NCBI GenBank assembly: GCA_023333565.1
Contig: JAJKFH010000374.1
Span: 3,472,001 to 3,536,000, forward strand
Origin: Puffinus mauretanicus
Taxonomy: Eukaryota > Chordata > Aves > Procellariiformes > Procellariidae
Length of the DNA stretch: 64,000 nt
Direction: 5' to 3'
In this document: positions 25,401 through 36,180 of the stretch, piece after piece
Position numbering within the stretch: the first letter of the stretch is position 1
Layout of the letters: every line of letters starts with the position of its first letter
Program-made: the position numbers and the translations under genes
Notes under the pieces: generated by a model
What the model was told of the DNA's origin: nothing
Databases searched by the model: none
The model's input: only the letters and a program-made list of their open reading frames with translations

Positions 25401-27410
25401 TAATGATCCTTAATGTCTGCACTGCATTCTTACTTTCTTCTGTATTGGCTTGTAACTCACGTAGAATAGTTTGTGACATGTAGCATCCTTGCCATATTTA
25501 GTACATAAAATGAACTTTGTGTGCTTAGTTTGGTGAAGAGTGACTCCAAGTCTGGCTGTTATACGTGTATCTGTCACTCCATTGTTTTTGCCCAGGCTGC
25601 TGACTCTCCATTTCATCATCTGCAATCTGCTTATTCCTCAGCTACATTTTTTTCAAAATGAAAACATGGGGCTGAAAATGTGTGGTTTGTCTGACACAGT
25701 GTCATGGTCATGTCATGTAATGTGGCAATGGCAGGTTGCTATTTGCATTGACTGGTGAGGCCACAGGCTCACTTGTTGACTGTAGTCATCATGTTCTGCT
25801 GCAGCACAGACAGACAAATTGAACTTCTTTTAGGCAATAACACACCTTCTGGCAATAGGCAAGGACATGCCTCTGGCCAGAGCCAGAGTCTGGTGTCGTC
25901 CTGACATATCAAGCTCAGCAATGCTTGCTGACTAGCATAGATTTTTTTCTTATGTGTTATGCCTAAATTATGCCATTCTTGATTACACCCCCTTCTGCCT
26001 ACTTGTATGTCTTGTAGCACATCCAGTGCTTCAAGTGCTTCTGCTTCCTTACTATTCAAACCTTCTAACATTGGTAGATGGCCCCTCCTCAGCCATTCCT
26101 TAGTCAACTTTGGAATCTTCAGCTCTTTTAATCTTCTTCCCAAGTAAATTCTTCCTGCATCCTACTCATTTATTTGCTTTCTCTGAACTAACTCTGTGTA
26201 GTCTGCACCTCTCAGTTAATGAGGTGTCTGGAAGTGAATGCAGGATTTCAAGGGTGATGATTATTTTTTTTATGATGTGCAGCAGAACAATGCTGGGGGA
26301 CCCTGGTAATGATAAGGACCTCATTGTGTTGGATGATAAACAGGGCAAGGAATGACGACCTCTCCGTGTCATAACAAAATGCCTAGGTGTTTACTTTGGT
26401 CTTTGCTTCTGTAAATCACTGCAACCTTTTGTCTAATTTGCGATGCACCTTCACCCCAAGGTCTTACGCAGCCTAAATGCATGCTGAATTCCTCCCTTCT
26501 CCTGAGTAGAGGTTTTCACACGTTTGTCTTCTCATTTCACCTAACTGCATTCTTCCAAAGTGAATTCTGTATATGTTATTTATCCAGTGGCCTTCTCAAT
26601 AAGGGTGGAATAAAGGCCCATAGTGGTGGGGCACAGTACTGGAGAATTAATGTATATAAAGGTTTCATGTTTTTTTCCTAGACTTTTTCTCTAGAAATAT
26701 GAACTCCTTTTGTCTGAATTATAGTGATAGGTCGCTATTCACATATTACACTCTTAAACCCTAGAAACATAACCTTCCTTTTTTGTTTAGAATTTGACAG
26801 TATTGGTGCTTTCTATCTTAATTTAATTTTTATCCTATTTTAGTGGTATGTCGACAGACAAACATATGCGAAAGTACTTTGGTGTGCAGCACAGCTCCAT
26901 CTCTTACACTGCGTAATTTTTTTTTCCAAAATTAAAGACTGTTTATATGCTTATATCATAAATCCCTGTAACATATCTTCTGTGTGCTAACTAAATTATA
27001 CAGAATGCATTCCTCTTTCTTAAAGAAGCCATAAAGTCTAGTTTCAATCAATTAACTACTGCAGATACTCAAGGTTGCGTGCTGGGGAAGAGGTAAATAT
27101 AAGTACAGCAGGGAAGGGAGAGAGGATGGGGATCTTGCAGTGAAGATTGTCTTGTACCCATGACCCCGCCTGTGGGTCTGAACAGGGCTGTGACTCCTCT
27201 GTTTTCGTGGTAAGATGGGAAGATGAATCCTGAGCTGCTTCTGTGTTGCATTGCGGGCAGCAAAAAGGCTGTGACCACAGATCTGTTTAGTAACCTGTCT
27301 GCTCACGGTGACTCGGAGGGGAGACCTTCCCTGCACCTGGAGCCTACAACCATACCATAAGATGCTGTTATGAGGGTGGTGTGGATAACTTGATGAGAGG
27401 TGTTTTTGTA

Positions 27411-27600
27411 GGATCCTAGGATATTTGAGATTGGAAGGGACCTCAGGAGGTCTCCTGTCAAACCTCCTGCTAAGGCAGGGTCAGCTATGAGGTCAGACCA
27501 GCTTACTCAGGGTGTTATCCAGTCAGGTCTTTAAAACCTTCAAGGATGGAGATTGCACAACCTCTCTGGGCAACTTGTTCCACTGCTTGACTTTCCCAAC
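27411..27600 (-). repeat. CR1 LINE 3'-end relic
   Basis: The + strand text aggatcctaggatatttgag, attggaagggacctcagga and cctctctgggcaacttgttc follows the reverse complement of the CR1 3' terminal region. It is diverged and contains no coding sequence. The right boundary is uncertain because similarity fades after about 27600. Confidence 0.75.
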
Positions 27601-29474
27601 CTATACCATTACCGCAGCACGGAAGGAGAATCTGCTGTGTTTGAAGCAGCCCATACTCAGTGCCCCAAATTAATAGCTTTCCAGGCTTTAGCTGTGACTA
27701 GCCAGCAGGTTTGCAGAACTATCCCCTGTCTGGACTTGTGTTTAACGGGTGTGAGGCATCATGTTGTGCCCCAGGTTGGCCCCAAGTCCTCATCTTCACT
27801 AACTCTGTGCTCTTCGTGGTCCCTGGAGGGCAAATAGCTGAGGCAGAGAAGGCAAAATGTGGTTGTGTGTGCACAGGTATCATGGTTGATGCTATGATCA
27901 GTCATGATGTCCAACTCCATTCCTCCTTGTGTGCAGGTCCCTGGGAGACTGTGTGGAGGAGTGACTGCTTAAAACAGACTATCTGGCACGTCCTTGGACT
28001 GTCAGCAAGTGCTACTCAGCTCTTCTAGGAGGTCACAGCACTTGGTACTTTGGTCCTATCCAGTTCTAGAGCTTGTTGGTCTATGAGACCTATAAAGGTC
28101 ACTTCATTGCTCCAGTGATCTCTGCTGGTGATTCAGAAGGGAAATACTATTCCCCTCAGTCAGTACTTACAATAACACCTGTGTGGCATTAGGGAAGCTG
28201 CACTACAGAAGACTGCAGGACTGTGCTATGCCACCTGTGTGGGTGATTCGGCATGAGGGCAGCGTTCTCCATGATTCAGCAGTGGCTCCAGGTCCCACTT
28301 GAGGGATGGAGGGTTGTCCCGCCTGGTCCTACAGCTGTCCCTGTTGGTGTGCTGCAGGAAGGGTTCCCGTTCTTCCTCCTCATTTGTAGTTACTTGGGCA
28401 CTATTCATAATGAATGCTCTTCTCAGAGGTGGCTGCATTTCAGAGGTGGGTAAAGCAAGCCCTTCCCTGGCTGTCTGCTTTTCTGCAGGATGAGCTGTCG
28501 TTAGTATCCCCATTACCTCTTCTACCACCTCTGCTTATGGGGACAGCAGCCTGTTTGCTGCTTACACTGTGTGTCTGGAGACATGCTTGGAATCACTTAC
28601 AACGATTGACTTTTAATTGCTTGTTCAGCACTCCGCTGTGGAGCACCGTGCAGCTCTCAATGGCAGGGAGTGCTGGCAGTGGGATGTCAGGGCGAGACTG
28701 CTGTGTTAGTGCATGGCGAGGGATTGATCCCGGGCCCTGGGGATGTTTGCTTGGTCCTAGGAGGTTTTTAACTTTAATAACATCTCTTGGTGATAAGGAG
28801 CAGCAGCATGGAGGGACACAGCAGTGACAGGATGATTTAAACAGCCTTTCTGTGCTGCTTCATCTTCACAGACATCGCAAATTAGATTAGCATGGGTCTG
28901 AGGAAAGGAAGGGGGAAAGTGGGGGACGGTGTGATGGAAGGAGGGGAGAGGGAACCCATGTTCATTCTGGTAGGCAGATGGACAGGCTGAGTCTCCTCCC
29001 ACCCCTTCTCCCCTGGGTCCTGCTGCCATCCGTGGATGGAAGCACCTGAGTCTTCCTCCAAGCCGTCTCTCACCCACCCCAGCAGCTCTTTCCATGCCTT
29101 CCCTGTGAATGCCTGTCTGCCCCTATCTGCTATCTCACTTTTCTCCTCATTACCAGAAACCCCATTCCAACCCGCAGGTATTTTCTCTTTTTTATGCCAG
29201 GCAAGTGTCCTTAAATAACCCCTGACCCCACAAACACCTTCATGGTGCCCCCTGCATGGATCCTTCCCTGAATGCCCTGGGTCACCCCGTAGTAGATGCC
29301 AGCAGCCACCCTGTGCATTTGTCAGTGTGAGGAGCTGCAAGAGCTCTGCACGGGGACATTGGCACGTACCAGACCCTCGCTCCCCGCAGTGTTGGCATGT
29401 GGGGGCTGCCTCGCCTCCTTGGCAGGCACCCTGCTGTGGGTGGCAGTGTATGACCATCTCCTGCCTCCTTACAG

Positions 29475-29624
29475 ATCTCTCGCAACCTGGGGAAGCTCTA
29501 CAGTGAAATGATCTTTGTGAACGGCTTTGTGCACTGTGACCCGCACCCAGGCAATGTGCTAGTGAAGAAATGCCCAGCCTCTGGCAAGGCCCACATTATC
29601 CTCCTGGACCATGGGCTCTACCAG
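29475..29624 (+). CDS. ADCK1: ADCK1 coding exon, catalytic loop HCDPHPGN and LLDHG
   Basis: This 50-codon exon is phase 0/0, with acceptor cttacag and donor gtacgt. It encodes ISRNLGKLYSEMIFVNGFVH, then CDPHPGNVLVKKCPASGKAH and IILLDHGLYQ. HCDPHPGN is the UbiB catalytic loop: D at 29538-29540 corresponds to the HRD aspartate and N at 29553-29555 to the metal-binding asparagine. LLDHG (D at 29607-29609) is the DFG equivalent; DHG is normal for ADCK1. All key residues are present, so the active-site half encoded here appears intact. Whether ADCK1 transfers phosphate to protein is unsettled; related UbiB proteins act on small molecules or as ATPases. Confidence 0.97.
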
Positions 29625-29873
29625 GTACGTAGCTATGGGGGGCTTCCAGGGCCTTGTGAAGCTGCCTGTGGGCATCAGGCTGAAAGAGCACACCCAGCTG
29701 CAGCCTTGCCCCCCTAAGTCCATATGAATACATTTTTCCTATTACTCCCATAGCCCTCCAAGGATAGTTCCTGGCTCTGAAATGGGGGATAGGGCACAAC
29801 TAGGGGGCACAAGGCTTTCCCCCCCAGTTCCCTGTCCTCTGTGGCCTTCTGGGGGCCATGTCTCCCTCCCCAG
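29625..29873 (+). other. ADCK1: ADCK1 short intron
   Basis: This 249-bp intron has a gtacgt donor and a ctccccag acceptor. It is the shortest intron of the gene in this window and nothing else is visible in it. Confidence 0.92.
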
Positions 29874-30071
29874 GTGCTGAACGAGTCATTCCGCATGGAC
29901 TACTGCCGCCTTTGGCAGGCCCTCATCAAGGCTGATATGAAGAGGGTGCAGAAGTACAGCCGGCGGCTTGGGGCAGGGGATTTGTACCCTCTCTTTGCCT
30001 GCATGCTGACTGCCAGGTCCTGGGAGTCTGTCAACAGGGGCATTGACCGGTCACCAGTCTCAGCCAGCGAG
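29874..30071 (+). CDS. ADCK1: ADCK1 coding exon, C-lobe (GAGDLYPLFACMLTARSW)
   Basis: This 66-codon exon is phase 0/0, with acceptor cccag and donor gtaggt. It starts VLNESFRMDYCRLWQALIKA and includes LGAGDLYPLFACMLTARSWE, ending RSPVSASE. It forms helical C-lobe sequence of the UbiB domain. The GAGDLYPLFACMLTARSW stretch is almost invariant among ADCK1 proteins I know. Joined to the previous exon it reads ...DHGLYQVLNESFR, equivalent to DHGLYQMLTEEFR in mammals. No frameshift or premature stop is present. Confidence 0.96.
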
Positions 30072-31609
30072 GTAGGTCCTGTGTGTCCTTCCCTATCGTG
30101 TGCCCTTCCTTCTCCTCGGGTACCTTTCTTTGTTGTAACCACTTGCACCACTGATATTGCAGCGGGCAATACCTGGGCAACCCCTGCCAGCTCTGTAGCA
30201 AATTCAGCATTGATAGCTGAGCTAGAAAAAGCCAGGACTCCTTCTGCAATGTGTTTCATGGTGGCTGAACTTAATTTCCCAGTTTCACTTGTCAGGGGCT
30301 GCTTAAATTTTGTATAATATTTTAATGGCTAAGTGTTCACCAGTTCTGGCAGAGGAAACATTTGTAGATCAGCCTTTTCTTAAAAAAGTGTTGAATGCAG
30401 CTGTGCAGGGAACCATCAAGGAGGATAGGTTAAGGTAGAGGAGACATAAAGGCTTAGTGGGAAGACATGAGAAGGATAATGCATTATCACTATTCATGTA
30501 AATGACTATCAGCACTGATACAAACTCCTAAAAACCCTTGGAAATTACCTCCCAATCAGAAACCCTATTAACTTGGAGTCAAGGTTGCTTAACTGCAGAT
30601 CCTGTCAACTCAATCACTACAAATCTAGGAAATTGCCACTTACATTCTCCACCCTTTCCTATCCACACATGCTGGGATCCTTCTCACACCTTCTCACACT
30701 CCTGACACGCACACACCGCCTTAGGAATAGTAGCAGCCCCTGCCAACTGTGCTGTTTTTAGAGATGAGCATATAGTGATGTGATTTCAGCCAACAGACTA
30801 GTGTCTGTAGGTAGAAACATGTTGTATCCTATGGTTTGTTTTTATCTGCATGCATTTGTAGTAGAGAGGATGAAATTCATTTAAGTATTGTTATAATATT
30901 GTCCTGTGAAATTATCTTCTGGAAATTCCTTCGGGTTGGCGTTTCATTTTGATGGATGTGGCAGAATTTGCTGCACTGGCTTGCCATTATCCATAGCAAT
31001 GAGTAGGTCAGATACCTTGGGTAATGGACCCCCCCGCCCAGTAATTTGATTGCTTCCTACCTGAGTTAATTTTCTGCATATCAGAAATAATATAGTGACT
31101 GTCTAGCAGATCTGTGCTTGATCTGGTAAGTTCTGGAGCTGGTAGCTCCAGAAGAAAATTCAGAGGCACCAAAGTGAATCGATACAGACCTGGCTCCAAT
31201 ACTGCAAGGCCAGTGTTGAATCTCAGCTAATAAACAATGTTTATTCTAAACTGGCTTGTGAAGATTATGCCAGAGGTGTAACTGCAGGCGTATGGTGCCT
31301 TGTATGGGCTAATGAACTTTGTCACTGAGTTGAATTGCGTGTATGGAGCCAGCTCTGTTGTCTTTGCCTACATGATGCAATGCTGAAACTGGATAATCCT
31401 GCAGCAGATAATGGGGAGCTGAGCAGATTTGCTGTGGCATTAGGAAATGAGCTGCTGCTTGCCCTTAATTTAGAGGTGAATTTGAAAGATTGTTTCAGCA
31501 GCAAGAGCCAAGTGCTGTGTAGGCAGGTACCATCAGCACAGAGCTCCAGAGAGTGTGCTTGAGGATGTATGGACATCAGAGTAGCCTGTGAGACAAGGAA
31601 GCAACCCTC

Positions 31610-32100
31610 CTGAAACAAAATCTTACTTGTAGTGCTCTGTCCAGTCTGGGGCACTGCATCTCAAGAAAGGTTTGGTGAAACTGGGGCGAGTCCAGTAGGA
31701 AGCTACAAGGACTAGTGGTCAAGCAGATGCAACCCATGAGGTAAGTCTGAGCAAGTTAGGGCAGAAGAAGTCCAGAAAAGCACAGGTTGAGAGGAGTTGT
31801 AGTAGTGATTTTCAAATCTGTTAAAGACTGCTGCAAACAGGACAAGAAGTAATGGGTTTAAATTCAGCTAAGGAGATTGGGGTTAGACATGAGAAAAGCC
31901 GGATCTAATGGCAAGGCCAGTGAAATGCTGGTGCGGATGGTCTGGGGAGGCTGTGAGTCACATCACTGGAGAGTTTTAGGAGCAGGCTAGGCAAATGTGT
32001 GCGGATTGCCATAGGTGTAGTTGTTCCTGCCTTAAGCCAAGGCCAGGCAGCTGACCACTCAGAGTGGCTGCTAGCCTCATCTCATCTGGTTTTATGACTG
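31610..32100 (+). repeat. CR1 LINE relic (end of ORF2 plus 3' UTR)
   Basis: The text from gtagtgctctgtccagtctg (31629), gtttggtgaaactggggcga and ggttgagaggagttgtagta to ggttttatgactg follows the CR1 region between the end of ORF2 and the 3' UTR (the part matching 55590-56050 in the younger copy). Many indels; non-coding. Boundaries are approximate. Confidence 0.7.
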
Positions 32101-33104
32101 TGTTTTGCTGCATCCTGCAGCAGCCTCAGTGATTGCAGCCAAGGGGCTTTTCTCAGGTCCTGTGGCATAGCTCATTTCTTCCTCTGCGCAGAGGCTTCGC
32201 CCTTGACAGAAAATGACAGTTCTGATGACAGATCATGTGGTTGTTTTGTGATGTGGACAAGTAGCTGGAGCTAAAAATAAAAAGAAAAGAAATAGAAAAG
32301 AAAACCTATGTGTAGAAAATAAAGTAGGCTCTGCAGTGATGCTGGCTAGGATAAGGAAGAAGAGATAATCGGGGGAATTTTTTGCCAACAAATAATGGAA
32401 CAAAACATTTAACATTTAGGAGAGCTAAGCATCTTCTTGCTGAAGCTTTGTGTATTTGGCCAGTGATGGAGGCAGGAGGACACAAAGATTTATTTGTCAG
32501 CAGCAAAGCAACCATGGTGGTGTGTAAGCTGTATACGTGTCTGACCATCATGACCTGCACACTCGATTTGTGCAGTCTGAAGTTCATAAAGAGTGAGTGC
32601 GAGATCCCATATTGTGAAATACGGGCCGTCAGTCCCTCATTCCAGAGGAGAGAAGGTTTTAGAGCTGTTCTTTCCCTTTCCCACAAAGGAGCCTCCCTCC
32701 TGTAAGAAGTCATTTACTGCCCTCTGCGTGTGTCCTGCTGGATTCTGGAGATTTCAGATGTTCCAGGGACTTCTATTTGGATTTGCTGATTCATGTCATG
32801 GCCATGTAGCAAGAGGTAGGGACACAGTTATGCGTATAGGATCAGCTCCACACCACACTGTTCTACATTTACTGGGCTGGTGAGGGAACTCTCAGATCTA
32901 AAAAGAGGCAGAAGAGTGGGGGCTGGCTGTCTTGCATGCTATGGTGGCTCATGTTTGGAGGGGAGCCCATCTTAAGTGGCTCAGGCTGTAGCCCATCAGT
33001 TATCAATGGGATCTTACCATGGGCAGTGTATTTGTTGGAAGCTGGAGAACCAAGGAACATGAAGGATTAGTCTGTGTCTGCCTTGGTCTTACACACTTTC
33101 CTTA

Positions 33105-33165
33105 AGCGTCTGCTACTGGCTGCTGCCAGACAGGATATGGGTCTAGATAGACCCTTAGTCTGACA
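33105..33165. repeat. Fragment of an old amniote interspersed repeat
   Basis: gacaggatatgggtctagatagacccttagtctgac (33129-33164) resembles a very common reptile/bird repeat containing 'gggctagatggacctttggtctgac' in some orientation. I recognise the motif but not a reliable family name. A possibly related sequence in the opposite sense lies at 50600-50650. Confidence 0.4.
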
Positions 33166-33792
33166 GATGACAGTGTTTGATCTTTTGGGTTAGCATGACG
33201 CTTAACTGCACAATGCTTTCTCACCTCTGCTGAGTTGGGTTGAGGACAGAGGACTAAACTAGGCCTTGGAAACAGCTTCATCAGTATAGCATAAAGCCAT
33301 CAGTTGCATGGCACAGCAAGACGAGGAGCAGCCTGGTTGTCCTTGCAGCATGCCTCCGCCTTCCTGAGCAGTCCTGTGCTACCTGCAGCTCTGCCAGCCT
33401 TGGGGCTGGTGAGGTGAGACTCAGTCAGAAGGCTGCAAGGGCAGTAATGAGACATGGTTGCTGTGGGCTGCCTGGGGCCAAGACTGAGATAGCAGCGAGT
33501 GCCCTGTTCTCCTGAGAGGCTATTAATCCTGCCAGTAAGGGGACAGGGCCTTACCTCACTGAGGGGCAGTTGGAATATGGCAAGAGTGATCTGTGACTGT
33601 TCTGTGAGTGCTTGGGACAGCCAGGTGTCTGCAGGAAAACAGGACAAAGAACTCTTTAGCTTCTGGCCTAAAGTCATGGTCTGGAAAAACACCATCTCCT
33701 CTTGCCAAATCTCAGCTGCATCTGGACCTGGGTTTCCCATGCACTCTTAGCTTCTCTCTCCTTTCTCTCTGACATGACCTGGCTGGCCGCAG

Positions 33793-33986
33793 GATGTGGA
33801 GATCCGGTCCAACGCTGCTGCTTACCTACCCCAGATCACCCAGCTTCTCAACAACGTCCCCCGCCAGATGCTGCTGCTGCTGAAGACCAATGACTTGTTA
33901 AGGGGGATTGAGTCAGCCCTGCACACGCGGGCCAGTGCCAGCTCCTTCCTCAACATGTCTCGCTGCTGCATCAGAGCTGTTTCCAC
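33793..33986 (+). CDS. ADCK1: ADCK1 coding exon, C-terminal helical region
   Basis: This 194-bp exon starts in phase 0 and ends after two bases of a codon (TCC AC|g). The acceptor is gccgcag and the donor gtgagt. It translates DVEIRSNAAAYLPQITQLLN, then NVPRQMLLLLKTNDLLRGIE and SALHTRASASSFLNMSRCCI. The LLKTNDLLRGIE and ASASSFLNMSRCCIRA segments are diagnostic of ADCK1. A (CTG)4 run codes the leucines in QMLLLLK, a site where small length changes could occur. It is the only exon in the window that ends out of phase, so skipping it would break the frame. Confidence 0.96.
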
Positions 33987-35193
33987 GTGAGTCTCTTCTC
34001 CAGGCACCAGAGACCAGACATGGAGCGTCGGGGGCTGGCTGTCCCTGGAGGCCAGGAGCTAGGGGGGATCCCAGGGCCAGCAGGTCAGCCAGGGCCCAGT
34101 CCCACAGTAGCTGAGCAAGGCGAGCAGAGCAGACCTGAGGTGGTGGTCAGGTCCAATCAAAAGTCCATATCATAATGGAACATCATGGTGACAGGGCAGG
34201 CCCAAGGTCAAACCAGAAAGTCAATCTGTAGATCAGGTCCAGTGGTTGTCAGGCCGGTCCATGGTGACAAGACAGGGCTGAGGTCAAGCCAAGAGGTCCG
34301 TATGTGAGTTGAAGTCCAGGTCAAGGGGCTTCGCAGCAGAGAATGAGCTGGGGACCATTACTCCTCCAGTGTAGTTCAGGCAGGGACTGAAGTTGCAGGC
34401 CTGAGATTAACTAGAGCTTCTGGGCCTATGAGCAGAGGGTTGGGGGAGGTCCCAGGCTAGTCAGGGCCATTAAGGCTTATTAAAGCCCACCACTCAGGGC
34501 CCTGACAAGGCCTTACTTGACCTCTTGACTTCTTATTCTTAGCTGTGGACCTCTCCCCCTCATTAGCACATCTGCTGTGGTCCTACCCCTGCTCAGTTAC
34601 ACGTCTCAGCCTCTGTGCTGCTCTCACGCCCATCAGCCTCTCCAGACGACAGGTCTGTCACCATGAGTCAATGCACTTCTGCCTCAGATTCCTCCTCCTT
34701 GCAGAAGAAATAACAGTTATTTCTCTGGCTGATGAAGGACCTACGAAGCCCAGTTAACCTCTGCTTCTAAAGAAAGGTGGAGAATTACTTTTCCTGGAAT
34801 CAGTGTGTCAGGATTGCTGGACTCTTACGAGTGTGCTACCAGGAAGGGCTATAGGGGTGTGCACCTGCCCCTGTTAGCTGAAGTGAAGCTGTACATAGAA
34901 GCAGAGGATGCCGTGGCCCAGGGTCACTACGCGCAGTGCGAGGAGAACCGGGCTCACAAGGGAGCAGGCTGTCTCTTCTGCCAGATTCATGCTAGGAAGG
35001 CAGTACCCAGCTCCTCAGGAACATCACTTGGAGAAAATCCCTACTCCCAGGGGTCCCCCCTGACAGTGATTCTCCAGAGGTGGGACGTTCCCCTTCCCTG
35101 GGGAGGGTCAGTTGTGCTGAAGATGTAGGACAGGCCTCCTTCCCGCCGGGCTGCATCCTGCTGGATCTAATGCAGCTGTTTCTCTCATTCTAG
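33987..35193 (+). other. ADCK1: Last ADCK1 intron
   Basis: This 1.2-kb intron has donor gtgagt and acceptor ttctctcattctag. It includes a degenerate 76-bp tandem repeat (34109-34330). A 107-codon frame (34805-35128) ends in a stop before the acceptor and shows no known domain. Confidence 0.9.
34109..34330. repeat. Degenerate ~76-bp tandem repeat
   Basis: Two clear units begin atggtgaca at 34185 and 34261, 76 bp apart. They share the order ggtgaca-(ag/gg)-acagg/caggc, aggtcaa-(a/g)-cca, then aggtcca/agtcca. A weaker first unit begins near 34109. Units are well diverged from each other, so the array is old. Confidence 0.5.
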
Positions 35194-35365
35194 GTACCAG
35201 AGGAGCAGGAGTCACTCGCTTTACAGGAGAGCCCAGATCTCACTCACAGAAGCCCTGAGCCTGTGGCAGATCAACTTGTATGAACTGTTCCTGTGGCTGA
35301 AGGGGTCCCAGCTGGGGAACTGGGTCATTGCTCTCCTGAGCCGGATGCAGCATTCCATGTACTGA
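35194..35365 (+). CDS. ADCK1: ADCK1 terminal coding exon with stop codon
   Basis: The first base completes the split codon (AC|G), followed by YQRSRSHSLYRRAQISLTEA, LSLWQINLYELFLWLKGSQL and GNWVIALLSRMQHSMY, then TGA at 35363-35365. The RRAQISLTEALSLWQINLYEL core aligns with the mammalian C-terminus (RRTQISFSEAFNLWQINLHEL). The junction (TYQRSRSHS) and the last ~15 residues diverge, as is usual for this tail. With this exon the window encodes 382 C-terminal residues of ADCK1. The acceptor is tctctcattctag. Confidence 0.94.
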
Positions 35366-36180
35366 CATGAACTGACGGGAGAGGCCCGGATGCTCCCTCC
35401 CTCCCTTCTGCTCTCCACGGCACATTTGCCTTTCTGACTGTTTCTGTCTATTCTGTGGGCTATTTTGGGGTCTTGTTCCACGTTACACGCTGCACTGTCC
35501 TTGCCTGTTACAGCATTAGCTTACTCTGTGGCGCTGAGAGGTGGAGTCGGTACCGGAGCTCTGCTGTTTCATGGTTTAGGAAAAGGAGGTGCAGGATACT
35601 GTGTGTCAGTAAGGGCAGGGTACTTTCTTTCCCCATCTGAGCAGGGGAAATTCCACTCAGATTCCAGTGGGACTGCACTGGAAGCAAAAGCCTCTCCTTG
35701 GCTCTTTCTTAAACAATCTTACAGAATTTAAGAGACTCCAACTCTGCCTAGAATGCCCAAAAACATTTCTCAGACGCTCAGAGAGAGGTGGTAAGTCCCT
35801 TTAAAATCCAATAGGGTTTATATTAGTTTTTGCAGTCTCCTTAGTCTGATTTCTGTTCAGATGTGCAGAGAGTTTCTCAGAGGAGTGAGACCTTGTGGAG
35901 AGCTGGCACTAGGGCTTCCTCTTCCAGCACCAGAGAAAGGGGACCCTAATGGTGAGAGTGGTGGACTGGGAGTCCGGCTTTCTGAGGTTCGTCTCCAGTC
36001 CTGTCAGCAAGTGCCTCTGTGTTTTTGGACTTTTCCTGGCCTTTTTCCTTGCAGGTGATTTCCAAAATTCAGGGAAGGCAGGAGGAATGGCAACTCAGGG
36101 CTCTGAAACTGCTGGTAATGTATGTGTACTGTACAGTACTGCCACACAGCAAAATAAATGTGTTATATCAAAGACCTTGG
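35366..36180 (+). other. ADCK1: Probable ADCK1 3' UTR
   Basis: The sequence after the stop codon runs to the first canonical AATAAA at 36153-36158. Cleavage would be expected about 15-25 bases later. Several short open frames in it (e.g. 35465-35731) have no similarity. The end is inferred from the poly(A) signal only. Confidence 0.6.
36153..36158 (+). promoter_or_regulatory. ADCK1: Candidate ADCK1 poly(A) signal AATAAA
   Basis: This is a canonical AATAAA about 790 bases after the stop, followed within 20-40 bases by a G/T-rich stretch (ttggggggagggatgtctgg, 36177-36196) that suits a downstream element. I did not see an earlier canonical hexamer in the putative UTR. Confidence 0.6.

Larger units (their letters stand above)
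17649..29474 (+). other. ADCK1: ADCK1 large intron (11.8 kb)
   Basis: This is the largest intron fully inside the window. It carries an antisense solo LTR (18709-19294), a CR1 relic on + (24720-25400), a CR1 relic on minus (27411-27600), and two AT-rich candidate conserved blocks (21545-21715 and 23580-23860). A short CTAT run lies at 21352-21370. The 28.8-29.46 kb part is C/G-rich and open on several frames, including a 191-codon minus-strand frame (28882-29457), without a recognisable product. The acceptor is ctgcctccttacag. Confidence 0.88.
30072..33792 (+). other. ADCK1: ADCK1 intron
   Basis: This 3.7-kb intron has a gtaggt donor and a ctggccgcag acceptor. It holds a CR1 relic (31610-32100, +) and a fragment of another old interspersed repeat (33105-33165). 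The rest is unremarkable. A 146-codon minus-strand frame (33300-33740) has no recognisable product. Confidence 0.87.

Noticed and set aside
28882..29457. 191-codon minus-strand open frame abutting an ADCK1 exon
   Set aside because: It lies antisense within the intron, ends near the acceptor of the true exon, and has no recognisable protein.
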